Virus record (IMG/VR): IMGVR_UViG_3300025674_000151 | Location: 1 to 36,343 of that record | Direction: 5' to 3' (one strand) | Source: a virus | DNA: 36,343 nt | Shown here: piece after piece, positions 14,744 through 22,958 of the stretch | How the letters are laid out: every line of letters starts with the position of its first letter | Position numbering within the stretch: the first letter of the stretch is position 1 | Position numbers and translations under genes: made by a program | The notes under the pieces: generated by a model | What the model saw: only the letters and a program-made list of their open reading frames with translations | The model's database searches: none | Told to the model about the DNA's origin: nothing

Positions 14744-15053
14744 ACTCCATCGCAGCCTGTGTGGTCAGGCGTTGGAACTGATGCGTAAGAAGAACAACGA
14801 TTACGCTGGTCACAAGGGGGACACCCCATTTGCCAACTTCCAGCGGGTCGAGTCGATGGGAATCACCTCTACCGAGAAGGGCTTTCTTGTGCGGATGACG
14901 GATAAGATGTCCAGGCTCAGTACTATGGCGACGGGGGCCGACCTCTTGGTCCCCGACGAAAAGGTCGAAGATACTCTGATTGACCTGATTAACTACTCGG
15001 TCTTGCTTTACGCATACCTACAGTCTCATGGAAGAAATCCCACTAATCCCTAG
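14721..15053 (+). CDS. DUF1599-type (nucleotide-modification-associated) protein
   Basis: A 110-residue protein matching the DUF1599 / Nmad1 pattern as I know it: KKNNDYAGHKGD early, then F.N, a central helix with KMSRL, and a final DTLIDLINYSVLLYAYL. The fold is an all-alpha MazG-like bundle. The family is widespread in phages and is thought to be connected with nucleotide handling or modified DNA, without a settled activity. Its position in the replication operon fits a role in nucleotide metabolism. It overlaps both neighbours (23 and 26 bases). Confidence 0.7.
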   Translation: MNTTELFELHRSLCGQALELMRKKNNDYAGHKGDTPFANFQRVESMGITSTEKGFLVRMTDKMSRLSTMATGADLLVPDEKVEDTLIDLINYSVLLYAYLQSHGRNPTNP

Positions 15054-15222
15054 CAATCTGCTTGATGCGCTGGATAAGCTGTACCCCCACCGCTGCCCTG
15101 AGTTAACTTTAGACGAGAAAGAGGTCTGGTTTAAGGCAGGGCAGCGTAGCGTTATTGACTTCCTGGTAGCGGTCAAGGCTGAACAGGAAAACACTGTATT
15201 CCCTCCAGACGAGTTGAAATAA
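15028..15222 (+). CDS. Small protein of unknown function
   Basis: A 64-residue protein starting inside the end of the DUF1599 gene. It is slightly acidic, with a helical C-terminal half (AGQRSVIDFLVAVKAEQE) and a conserved-looking Leu/Tyr-Pro-His start. No motif or family is recognised. The next gene begins two bases after its stop, so it is part of the same coupled series. Confidence 0.55.
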   Translation: MEEIPLIPSNLLDALDKLYPHRCPELTLDEKEVWFKAGQRSVIDFLVAVKAEQENTVFPPDELK

Positions 15223-15223
15223 A

Positions 15224-15427
15224 ATGTGCATCGGACGGCCCAAAACGCCTCCTCGAAGCGACCCTGTTCCTGAGCCTCCCAAGGAAGTGTTCTCGAAAAC
15301 CGCTGGTCGGGTCGGGAACATTAAGAAGGCTGGCGTCAAAGATGTTGGCGGTCAAGAGCAGGTTCGTGGTCGCGGCCTGTCTGCGCTGCGTCTGAGGAAC
15401 TACAGCGGCATGAATGTTAGGTACTAA
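15224..15427 (+). CDS. gp7.3-like small basic virion-associated protein
   Basis: A 67-residue basic, Pro/Lys/Arg-rich protein immediately before the portal gene. The C-terminal RGLSALRLRNYSGMNV resembles the end of T7 gp7.3 (KSLSVARSSGGGINI), a tail/host-range assembly protein with the same location. The resemblance is short, so the assignment rests on position, size, basic charge and this tail. The portal TTG start follows two bases after its stop. Confidence 0.5.
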   Translation: MCIGRPKTPPRSDPVPEPPKEVFSKTAGRVGNIKKAGVKDVGGQEQVRGRGLSALRLRNYSGMNVRY

Positions 15428-15429
15428 GG

Positions 15430-16977
15430 TTGGAATACACCCACGGAACGGTTGCGTCTCAGTACGAGAAGCTGTCAGCGAGCCGCCTTCCCTACCTCCA
15501 ACGCGCTAGGGATTGCGCCCGTCTGACTATCCCCTCTCTGTTCGTAGACGAGGGGTTTAACGCTTCGTCTCGGATTGACACGCCGTATAACAGCATCGGT
15601 GCAAGGGGTGTAAACAACCTCTCTGCGGCTCTGCTGCTGGCGCTCTTGCCTCCCCAAGACCAGCCGTTCTTTCGTCTCGCCTTGGATGAGGCGGCTCTGA
15701 AAGACCTGGATGGTCTTGACGATGTCAAGTCGGAGATTGATTCCAGCCTAGCCCGTATGGAACGGGCGGTGATGAAGGAAGTAGAAATCTCTAACTTCCG
15801 CCCATCCCTGGCAGAGGCTCTCAAGCACTTGATTGTCGCGGGTAACTGCTTGCTGTTCCTCCGTGAGGATAACAGCTTGCGGATGTTTAACCTGAACAAC
15901 TACGCAGTCAAGCGTGACCCTTCCGGCAATGTCCTGAAGGTCATCACGAAGGAGGAAATCGCTCACTCTGCGTTGCCTGAAAGTGCCGCTGAAATCCTTC
16001 AGGTGAAGGGTGACAAGAACGAGACTTCCTGCGACCTGTACACCTGTGCGTACCTGGAGGACCGTACTTACTACATCCATCAGGAGATTTACGGGGAGGT
16101 TATCCCTGGCTCCGAGGGCGAGTACCCGATGGAGAAGTCCCCCTTCATGGCCCTGCGTATGCACATCGTTGATGGGCAGGACTATGGCCGCTCCCTGGTG
16201 GAGGAATACTACGGCGACCTGATGTCGATGGAGGCGCTGCAAAAGGCGCTGGTCGAGGGGTCAGCCGCTGCTGCTCGTTGCCTGTTCCTGGTGTCCCCCA
16301 ACGGTACGACCCGTGCGCGGACGATTGCGGAAGCTCCCAATGGGGCTATCCGTGAGGGCAATGCAGGTGATGTCTCCGTCCTTCAGCTAGGTAAGTTTGC
16401 GGACTTCCGCATTGCCTTTGAGACGGTCAACAAGATTCAGGAGCGGCTGAACTACGCCTTCCTCCTGACCACGGACACCATCCGCAACGCGGAGCGTGTG
16501 ACCGCAGAGGAGGTTCGTTTGGTGCAGCAAAGCATTGAGCGTCAGCACTCCTCGGTCTACTCGCAACTGGCGACTACCCTCCAGTTGCCTTTGGTAACCC
16601 GCTTGATTGAGCAGATGTCCAAGACGGGCAAGCTGCCGAAGCTGCCAAAGGAATACATTACGCCGATGATTATTACTGGCGTTGACGCTATGGGTCGGGG
16701 CATGGACTTGTCTCGTCTTGACGGCTTCATCGCTGGCATCGGTCAAGTCTTTGGGCCTGAAGCTGTCCAGAACTACATCAACATCGGAGAGTACCTGACT
16801 CGCCGCGCTGCTTCTCTTGGTATCAACCCTGAAGGGCTGGTCCGTAAACCAGATGAAGTGATGGCTGAGTCCCAGCAAGCTCAGATGATGCAGATGGTTC
16901 AGAACGCCGCTCCTGGAGTCATCCAAGAGGGCGTAAGGGGCATGATGGCCGCACCCCAACAACCGCCACAGGAATAA
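15430..16977 (+). CDS. Portal (head-tail connector) protein
   Basis: A 515-residue protein similar in length to T7 gp8 (536 aa). The N-terminal segment (YEKLSASRLPYLQRARDCARLTIPSLF) is typical of podovirus portals. It forms the dodecameric vertex through which DNA is packaged. The start is the rare codon TTG at 15430, two bases after the previous stop; no in-frame ATG or GTG exists near the conserved N-terminus, so TTG is well supported. Scaffold and capsid genes follow. A GTGTAAAC octamer lies at 15608-15615. Confidence 0.9.
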   Translation: MEYTHGTVASQYEKLSASRLPYLQRARDCARLTIPSLFVDEGFNASSRIDTPYNSIGARGVNNLSAALLLALLPPQDQPFFRLALDEAALKDLDGLDDVKSEIDSSLARMERAVMKEVEISNFRPSLAEALKHLIVAGNCLLFLREDNSLRMFNLNNYAVKRDPSGNVLKVITKEEIAHSALPESAAEILQVKGDKNETSCDLYTCAYLEDRTYYIHQEIYGEVIPGSEGEYPMEKSPFMALRMHIVDGQDYGRSLVEEYYGDLMSMEALQKALVEGSAAAARCLFLVSPNGTTRARTIAEAPNGAIREGNAGDVSVLQLGKFADFRIAFETVNKIQERLNYAFLLTTDTIRNAERVTAEEVRLVQQSIERQHSSVYSQLATTLQLPLVTRLIEQMSKTGKLPKLPKEYITPMIITGVDAMGRGMDLSRLDGFIAGIGQVFGPEAVQNYINIGEYLTRRAASLGINPEGLVRKPDEVMAESQQAQMMQMVQNAAPGVIQEGVRGMMAAPQQPPQE

Positions 16978-16980
16978 CCC

Positions 16981-17700
16981 ATGCACGAACGCGTTGAACT
17001 TACCGATGAAACTGAGACTCCCGACTCTGCCCCCGCGACTGAGCCAGTCACTGAAGAAACTCCTGAAGCCCGTCCAGAGTGGCTGCCGGAAAAGTTTGGC
17101 TCTCCTGAAGCGATGGCTCAAGCGTATGCTGAACTGGAGCGTAAGCAAAGTAGCGATGCTCCTGATGAGGCTGGCGAACAGGCTGACCAAGTTCAAGCTC
17201 CCGCTCTAACGCAGGAAGTCCTGCAAGAGTACTCAAACGCTTGGCAGCAGCAGGATTACAAGTTCACCGATGAGCAATACGGTGAGCTTGAGAAAATGGG
17301 CCTGCCCCGCGAAATCGTAGACCTGTATGCTGAAGGCCAGCTAGCTCTCGTCCAGTTCCAAGCCAAGGAACTTGTGTCCACGATTGGTGGCGAGGAGAAC
17401 TACAAAGCTATGGCAGAATGGGCGCAATCTACTTTGTCTGAGGCGGAGATTAACGCCTATGACAAAGCTATTGAGCTAGATAAAGAGACTGCAAAGATGG
17501 CGGTACAGGGTATGTATGCCCAGTACATCAAAGCTGTCGGCAAGGCTCCAAATCTAGTCCAAGGTACTCAGGCCCAACCAGGGTCTGAGGTGTTTCACTC
17601 TATCGCTGAGGTTAGGGCTGCAATGAGCGACCCGCGCTACAAGACTGACGCTGCGTACCGTCAGTCGGTGGCGAATCGGATTGCCGCATCCAACATCTAA
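16981..17700 (+). CDS. Scaffolding protein
   Basis: A 239-residue protein, acidic and Pro/Glu-rich in its first third (ETETPDSAPATEPVTEETPE) and helical in the rest, ending with a small basic helix. Position between portal and capsid and this composition match T7 gp9 (307 aa), the internal scaffold that directs procapsid assembly. Short but complete. It is followed by a 110-base gap with possible control elements. Confidence 0.85.
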   Translation: MHERVELTDETETPDSAPATEPVTEETPEARPEWLPEKFGSPEAMAQAYAELERKQSSDAPDEAGEQADQVQAPALTQEVLQEYSNAWQQQDYKFTDEQYGELEKMGLPREIVDLYAEGQLALVQFQAKELVSTIGGEENYKAMAEWAQSTLSEAEINAYDKAIELDKETAKMAVQGMYAQYIKAVGKAPNLVQGTQAQPGSEVFHSIAEVRAAMSDPRYKTDAAYRQSVANRIAASNI

Positions 17701-17810
17701 GCGAACCCCGCGTAGGAATCTAGTGTCTGCCCCTTGCGAGGGATAACTTTCACGAAAGCCAAACGCACTTCTTACTCTTTCTCTTTGACCTACTAAAATA
17801 GGAAAAAACT
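17701..17810 (+). promoter_or_regulatory. Scaffold-capsid gap with hairpins and a possible phage promoter
   Basis: Two small hairpins are present: CCCT-TGCG-AGGG (17731-17742) and CTTTC-AC-GAAAG (17747-17758). A pyrimidine-rich run follows, then GACCTACTAAAATAGGA (about 17787-17803). The last string has some resemblance to T3/T7 class promoters (CACTAAAGGGA type) and lies where T7 has phi10 upstream of the capsid gene. AGGA at 17800-17803 is also the Shine-Dalgarno site of the capsid gene. Function is inferred. Confidence 0.35.
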
Positions 17811-18824
17811 ATGGCTATGAAAGTCTCTCTTGGCGGTCAGGCTAGCGGTTCCGGCGCTCATACTGGAACTTGGGCTACCGACAACGCCATGTTCCTCAAG
17901 GTGTTTGCTGGCGAAGTGTCTACCGCCTTCGCTGAAGCGAATGTCATGCTCCCGCTTACCCGTGTCCGCACTATCTCCTCGGGTCGTTCGGCACAGTTCC
18001 CCATCACTGGCAAGGCTGTTGCCAAGTATCACACTCCTGGTGAGTCCCTGATTCTTGACAAGGACGCTGGCACTACTGATTACCTCAGCACGATGAAGAC
18101 CAACGAGAAGCTCGTCAAGATTGACGACCTGCTCACGGCTTCGTGCTTTATCGACTCCCTGGACGAGGCCAAGTCGCACTACGACTACCGTGGCCCCTTC
18201 TCGCAAGAGCTTGGTCGCGCTCTGTCCTACGAGCTTGATAAGAACATCATCCGCGCCATGTATCAGTCGGCTGGCGGCAGCGCCTCCGACCCGATTCTTT
18301 CTGGTATGGGCAATGTGGACCTCGGTGCTGCCACCAAGGCCGATGTGACCAGTGCTGGCATGATTGGTGCTTTCTTTGAGGCGGCTGAGAAGATGGACGC
18401 GAACGACCTCCCCGAAGAGGGGCGCTTTGCGGTCGTTGGCCCTGAACTGTACTACCGCCTGATTCAGAAGGCTGGAACCCTTGGCAACGCCATCAACCTT
18501 GACTACAGCGGTAGCGGCTCTGTCGCCACTGGTAAGGTCATGGAAGTGGCTGGCATCAAGGTCTACAAGTCGAACCATGTCGATGATGTTGGTGTGAACT
18601 ACACTGTCGCTGCGGGTAACCAGAACCAAGCTAGCGTGGATTATTCCCTCTACGCTGGTGTGTTTGGTCACGAAGAGGCTGTCGCCACCGTGAAGCTGAA
18701 GGACATTGCTCTGGAAAGCGATTACATGGTTGAGCGTCAGGGTACTCTGTTCGTCGCTAAGATGGCTCTGGGTACTGCTCCCCTGCGCCAGGACGCGGCT
18801 GGCTACTTCAAGCTGGCTGTCTAA
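17811..18824 (+). CDS. Major capsid protein (T7 gp10-like)
   Basis: A 337-residue capsid protein. The stretch FLKVFAGEVSTAFAEANVMLPL through RTISSGRSAQFPITGKA closely follows T7 gp10 (FLKVFGGEVLTAF..., SISSGKSAQFPVLGR...), and TNEKLVKIDDLLTASCFI corresponds to its next conserved block. The HK97-type fold is expected. It has its own Shine-Dalgarno site (AGGA, 7 bases before the ATG) and its own terminator downstream, so it can be highly expressed. I see no sign of the gp10B frameshift extension. Confidence 0.95.
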   Translation: MAMKVSLGGQASGSGAHTGTWATDNAMFLKVFAGEVSTAFAEANVMLPLTRVRTISSGRSAQFPITGKAVAKYHTPGESLILDKDAGTTDYLSTMKTNEKLVKIDDLLTASCFIDSLDEAKSHYDYRGPFSQELGRALSYELDKNIIRAMYQSAGGSASDPILSGMGNVDLGAATKADVTSAGMIGAFFEAAEKMDANDLPEEGRFAVVGPELYYRLIQKAGTLGNAINLDYSGSGSVATGKVMEVAGIKVYKSNHVDDVGVNYTVAAGNQNQASVDYSLYAGVFGHEEAVATVKLKDIALESDYMVERQGTLFVAKMALGTAPLRQDAAGYFKLAV

Positions 18825-18829
18825 CCAGC

Positions 18830-18899
18830 GGGAGGTTTATCCTCCTTGCTGTGTGTGTGTGTGTTTGGGGGAGGTGGCTTCGGCTGCTTCCCCCTTTTC
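18830..18899 (+). terminator. Strong intrinsic terminator after the capsid gene
   Basis: A 12-bp stem (18865-18876 with 18881-18892, three G-T wobble pairs) is closed by a TTCG tetraloop and followed by TTTTCTT. A preceding small hairpin GGAGG-TTTAT-CCTCC (18831-18845) and a run of about six to seven GT dinucleotides (18850-18862) separate it from the stop codon. T7 carries its main terminator T-phi in the same position. Confidence 0.85.
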
Positions 18900-18915
18900 T
18901 TGAAAAGTAAAAGCA

Positions 18916-19518
18916 ATGCTCTCCAACCTCTCAAAACTAGAAGCCATCAATACGATGCTCTCCGTGATTGGAGAGTCGCCTGTCAACACTCTGGTTGGCG
19001 CTGTATCTGCTGATACGCAGATTGCTCTTAATGTCTTGGACGAAGTGAACCGCGATGTCCAAGCTAAGGGCTGGCACTTCAACACTGAGTTTGATGTGGT
19101 GCTGACTCCCGATGTGAACACCAAGTTAATTTCGTTCCCCTCGGGTTATCTCCGCGTAGACCTTGAGGCCCACAATGCGGGGGATTTGGATGTGGTGGTT
19201 CGCGGCACGAAGCTGTACGACCGTAAGGAACACACCTTTGAGTTTGACGACGAGGTCAAGGCCACGGTCGTCTACGGGCTGGACTTTGAAGACCTGCCCC
19301 ACTCCGCGAAACAATACATCACCATCCGTGCCGCTCGTATTCTTCAGGACCGTGTGGTTGGTTCTACCACTCACCACCAGTTCACGCGGAATGACGAGAG
19401 CTACGCCTGGACTAGCCTGATAGAGTACGAAGGCTGGACGGCGGACCACAGCATCTTCGATAATGCGGACACCTTTAACGCTGTTCGCCGTGGTTCCCCG
19501 ATTGACCGCGTCAGCTAA
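18916..19518 (+). CDS. Tail tubular protein A (T7 gp11-like)
   Basis: A 200-residue protein, the same size as T7 gp11 (196 aa), beginning with a helical region (LSNLSKLEAINTMLSVIGESPVNTL) that is diagnostic of this adaptor family, and continuing into beta-rich segments. It forms the ring between portal and nozzle. It starts 16 bases after the T-rich tail of the terminator, so expression depends on read-through. Its stop overlaps the next start by one base (TAATG). Confidence 0.85.
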   Translation: MLSNLSKLEAINTMLSVIGESPVNTLVGAVSADTQIALNVLDEVNRDVQAKGWHFNTEFDVVLTPDVNTKLISFPSGYLRVDLEAHNAGDLDVVVRGTKLYDRKEHTFEFDDEVKATVVYGLDFEDLPHSAKQYITIRAARILQDRVVGSTTHHQFTRNDESYAWTSLIEYEGWTADHSIFDNADTFNAVRRGSPIDRVS

Positions 19519-21974
19519 TGGTACAAGAGCGTTTCTTATCGTTCCCTGTCAGGGGAATCTTCAATGGTGTCAGCCAGCAGCCCACGGTTATTCGCCGTGA
19601 GGGCTTTGCCGAATCTCAGGAGAACGGCTACTCCTCCATCATTGAAGGTCTGCGCAAGCGCCCTCCGACTGAGCATATTAAGAAACTAAAGGCAGACACG
19701 GGTTCCGATACGGACCTCAACAGCGTCCACATTATCGACCGTGGTAGTTCTGACCAGCATCTAGTTCTCATTGAGGATGAGACGCTGACTGTGTATGACC
19801 TGGACGGCACTGCAAAGACTGTCCACACGCCGGATGGAACCAGTTACCTTTCTGTGGCCGCAGATGACCCAGAGTACAGGTTTCTGACCCTGGCTGATGT
19901 CACCTTTGTCCTGAACCCGTCACAGACGGTGGCGATGGACTCTTCCCTGAGTCCCACCAACAACGCGCTGGGGTCGATGACGGGGGGCCAAGCCCTTATT
20001 TTTCTTAAGGGTAGCGGCAGCCACGGCTCATATAAGGTGACTGTTGATGGCGTGACCGTGACAGAGAATGACAGCGGGGATATAGAAAGCGCTGCGTCCA
20101 ACTTGGCTTCTGACCTAAACGCTATCTCAGGAATCACCGCTACTTCGGCTGGTCCTACCATTTGGCTGTACAACGATGCAGACTCGGATGACATCGTTGT
20201 GTCTTCCCTCCACACAAGGAATGAGGATTACATAGGGACGATTAAGGACGAGGTTAGAGAGCTATCAGACCTCCCCGTCTACGCCCCCGAAGGCTTTATC
20301 GTCAAGATTACGGGCGCTCCAGAGTCGGCCATTGATGACTACTATGTTAAGTTTGATATGCGGGACTCTGATGTCCTTGCGACGATGGGGGAAGGCCAGT
20401 GGGTTGAAACGGTGGCTCCAGGCATTGAGTACAAGCTGGACCCCGCAACGATGCCCCATGTCCTGTTCAAGAACACGGACGGCTCCTTTACCTTTGCTAA
20501 AGCAGATGGTGACTTTACCCCCGCTGGCCCTAGCACCTTTGCCTGGGCTGACCGTGAAGCTGGGGATGCCCTAACGAACAAGAATCCCCTGTTCGTTGGC
20601 GCAAAAATCCGAGACATGGTGTTCCATAAGAACCGTCTCGGGTTCCTGACGAACGATAACATCACCTTCTCAGAGGGCGGGGAGTTCTTTAACTTCTACA
20701 CGGTGTCCGTGTCCGACTCTCTGGCGACTGACCGCATCAACCTGACCATCAACCACAATGATGCGGTCAACTTCCACAGCGCAGCGTCCTTCCAGGATGA
20801 CCTTATCATGTTTGGTGACAACGACCAGTTCCGCGTCACGGGAACGCCCGTTCTCAGCAACGATACGGTCCAGGCGATGCTGCTTTCCAGTTACCGTTCA
20901 AGCGGCGAAGCTCGTCCTGTTGTCAACGCTAACCGCATTTTCTTCTCGTTCGGACGGGGGGACTATAGTGGGGTGTATCAGCTAATCCCTTCGGGTACTG
21001 TGGAGGGCCAGTACAGCGATACGGAGATTACCTTCCACATCCCTAGGTACATCCCTGGCAACATCAAGGAGATGGCCGCGTTTGGTACGGAGAACCTGAT
21101 GTGCGCTAGGTCTTCCTCTGAGACGGGAAGCCTGTTCATCTACAAGTATTACGCTGGACGCGAGGAGGATGTTCAAACTAGCTGGAGCAAGTTCACCTTT
21201 GCCAACAGCAACATCCGAGGCATGGGCTTTGCCAACAACTCGCTGTATATGGTGAACCGTCGTGCTGGTGAGGGGTGGTTCCTGGAGAGGATTACTTTCC
21301 AAGCGAAGCAAGTGGACACCGATGCGGACTACCTGACGCATCTGGACCGCCGACTGAAGGACTCCGATACCACCATTGCCTACGATTCGACTACCGACCT
21401 GACAACCTACACTCTGCCCTATAACATTGGGTCAGGCGTAACGATGCAGGTGGTGACCCGCTCTACGACTTCCGTGACTGGAGGTAAACTGCTTACCCTG
21501 TCCACCACCCCTGGGCATAACGCCGCTGGTCAGGCCGAACTTAAGGTTCAAGGCGACCACCGCACGACCGCTGTGTGGATTGGAGAGAAATACACCCTGA
21601 CCTACCAGATGTCTCCGCCCAGGATGCGCGACAGCCAAGGCCAAATCATCTACGAAGGTCGCCTTCAGTTGCGTCGAGGCACGATTGAATACGCAGATTC
21701 GGGTTTCTTCCGCATTGAGGTCACCCCCGTCAACCGTGATGCCTATGAGTATGACTTTACGGGACGAGTGTTGGGCGCTGCGGTTCTGGTGATTGGTGAT
21801 AACCCCGTCAGTTCGGGGACATTCAACTTCCCAATCAGGTGTCGTGCGGATGATGCCACGATTAAAGTCATCAACGACTCCCCCCTTCCCAGCACTATCT
21901 CAAGCATTCACTTTGAGGGTGCGTATACCTCCCGAACTTCACGGGCGTACACCCCCACCACTTCACGCATCTGA
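19518..21974 (+). CDS. Tail tubular protein B / nozzle (T7 gp12-like)
   Basis: An 818-residue protein, close to T7 gp12 (794 aa). The N-terminal GIFNGVSQQPTVIRREGFAE is a strong signature of this family. It is beta-rich throughout with a conserved aromatic core (FVGAKIRDMVFHKNRLGFL around residue 360). It builds the hexameric nozzle to which tail fibres attach. It overlaps tail tubular protein A by one base and the next gene by one base (TGATG). Confidence 0.9.
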   Translation: MVQERFLSFPVRGIFNGVSQQPTVIRREGFAESQENGYSSIIEGLRKRPPTEHIKKLKADTGSDTDLNSVHIIDRGSSDQHLVLIEDETLTVYDLDGTAKTVHTPDGTSYLSVAADDPEYRFLTLADVTFVLNPSQTVAMDSSLSPTNNALGSMTGGQALIFLKGSGSHGSYKVTVDGVTVTENDSGDIESAASNLASDLNAISGITATSAGPTIWLYNDADSDDIVVSSLHTRNEDYIGTIKDEVRELSDLPVYAPEGFIVKITGAPESAIDDYYVKFDMRDSDVLATMGEGQWVETVAPGIEYKLDPATMPHVLFKNTDGSFTFAKADGDFTPAGPSTFAWADREAGDALTNKNPLFVGAKIRDMVFHKNRLGFLTNDNITFSEGGEFFNFYTVSVSDSLATDRINLTINHNDAVNFHSAASFQDDLIMFGDNDQFRVTGTPVLSNDTVQAMLLSSYRSSGEARPVVNANRIFFSFGRGDYSGVYQLIPSGTVEGQYSDTEITFHIPRYIPGNIKEMAAFGTENLMCARSSSETGSLFIYKYYAGREEDVQTSWSKFTFANSNIRGMGFANNSLYMVNRRAGEGWFLERITFQAKQVDTDADYLTHLDRRLKDSDTTIAYDSTTDLTTYTLPYNIGSGVTMQVVTRSTTSVTGGKLLTLSTTPGHNAAGQAELKVQGDHRTTAVWIGEKYTLTYQMSPPRMRDSQGQIIYEGRLQLRRGTIEYADSGFFRIEVTPVNRDAYEYDFTGRVLGAAVLVIGDNPVSSGTFNFPIRCRADDATIKVINDSPLPSTISSIHFEGAYTSRTSRAYTPTTSRI

Positions 21975-22438
21975 TGAGGATTCAAGTGCTGGCGTCGGTG
22001 CTGGAAGACGCGTTGTATATCGCGGACAATCTGCGCCCTGCGGATGCTAAGGAAATCGAAGCAATGGTGGGGAGCGATGACTATAAGGAGTCCTTGATTG
22101 AGGGCTTCTACTACAGCGTCCAGCCCATGACTCTTCATGTTGACGGCAAGCCAGCCGCCATGTTTGGTGTTGTCCCCGCCCAGGAGGGCGAGGGGTGCGT
22201 GTGGCTGCTTGGAACTCCTGACATTGAGAAGGTCACCTTCTCGTTTATCCGTGAGTCTAAGCCGTACTTAATCGACCTTATGAAAGACTACGACTTTGTG
22301 TATAACTATGCACATAAGGACAACCAGCTTCACCTTAAGTGGCTGAAGTGGTTGGGCTTTGATGTCAGTGAACCAGTAGAAAGTTCGGATTTTGTGTTCA
22401 TTAGCTACTCCCACCAAGGAGAAATGATTTATGTGTAA
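21974..22438 (+). CDS. Internal virion protein, T7 gp13-like (GNAT-like fold)
   Basis: A 154-residue protein in the position and size class of T7 gp13 (138 aa). The pattern A.MFGVVP...VWLLGT, a helix with SFIRESKPYLIDLM and DFVYNYAHKDNQLHLKWLKWLGF resembles the acetyltransferase-like fold shared by gp13-type proteins, but the acetyl-CoA loop is not obvious, so catalysis is not claimed. In T7 the protein is needed for core assembly. It overlaps the next gene by 8 bases. Confidence 0.75.
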   Translation: MRIQVLASVLEDALYIADNLRPADAKEIEAMVGSDDYKESLIEGFYYSVQPMTLHVDGKPAAMFGVVPAQEGEGCVWLLGTPDIEKVTFSFIRESKPYLIDLMKDYDFVYNYAHKDNQLHLKWLKWLGFDVSEPVESSDFVFISYSHQGEMIYV

Positions 22439-22955
22439 ACCTCAACTGATAGCAGGTATGTCTGCCGCTTCCCAGGCGGCTCAGTCTTACGGGGCTTATC
22501 GTTCTTCTAAAGCTGCCCAAGAGGCGGGGATTACCTACGCCGAACAGGGAGCGGCGAACGCCAGGAAAGCCTACCTTCAAACGCTAAGTGACCTCACAAA
22601 GCGGGGCTTGCAGGAGGCCAGCATCCTCTCGGCAAACACGGCTGCTGAACTGAGGAAGCGGGACAAGCGGATTCACATGGAGAGCTTGTCTGCTGGGGAG
22701 AACCTTGTAAACGCCTCCCTTCACGACAACATTCGATACCGTCTACAGGCGGCAGAGCAAGGCCGCAGAGCGCAACGGGCATCCGCCACTAACATCGCTT
22801 CTATGGCGCGGGGAGCGAATGTTCAGTACCAGTCCCGCGTCAACCAACTCTACAGTCAAATCCCTGTGGCTAGTGGGTTTGGTATTTCGGACATCCTGGG
22901 CATTGCTTCGGCTGGAGTCCGAGGCTACTCGTTGGGTAAAGACCTTTTTGACTAG
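22431..22955 (+). CDS. Internal virion protein B (T7 gp14-like)
   Basis: A 174-residue Ala-rich protein, helical throughout, beginning MCKPQLIAGMSAASQAAQSYGAY and ending with a Gly/Ala hydrophobic stretch. T7 gp14 (196 aa) forms the outer-membrane part of the ejection channel; the position after the gp13 equivalent and this composition support the call. The start overlaps the previous stop, and a GTGTAAAC octamer spans the first codons (22433-22440). Confidence 0.8.
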   Translation: MCKPQLIAGMSAASQAAQSYGAYRSSKAAQEAGITYAEQGAANARKAYLQTLSDLTKRGLQEASILSANTAAELRKRDKRIHMESLSAGENLVNASLHDNIRYRLQAAEQGRRAQRASATNIASMARGANVQYQSRVNQLYSQIPVASGFGISDILGIASAGVRGYSLGKDLFD

Positions 22956-22958
22956 ACT

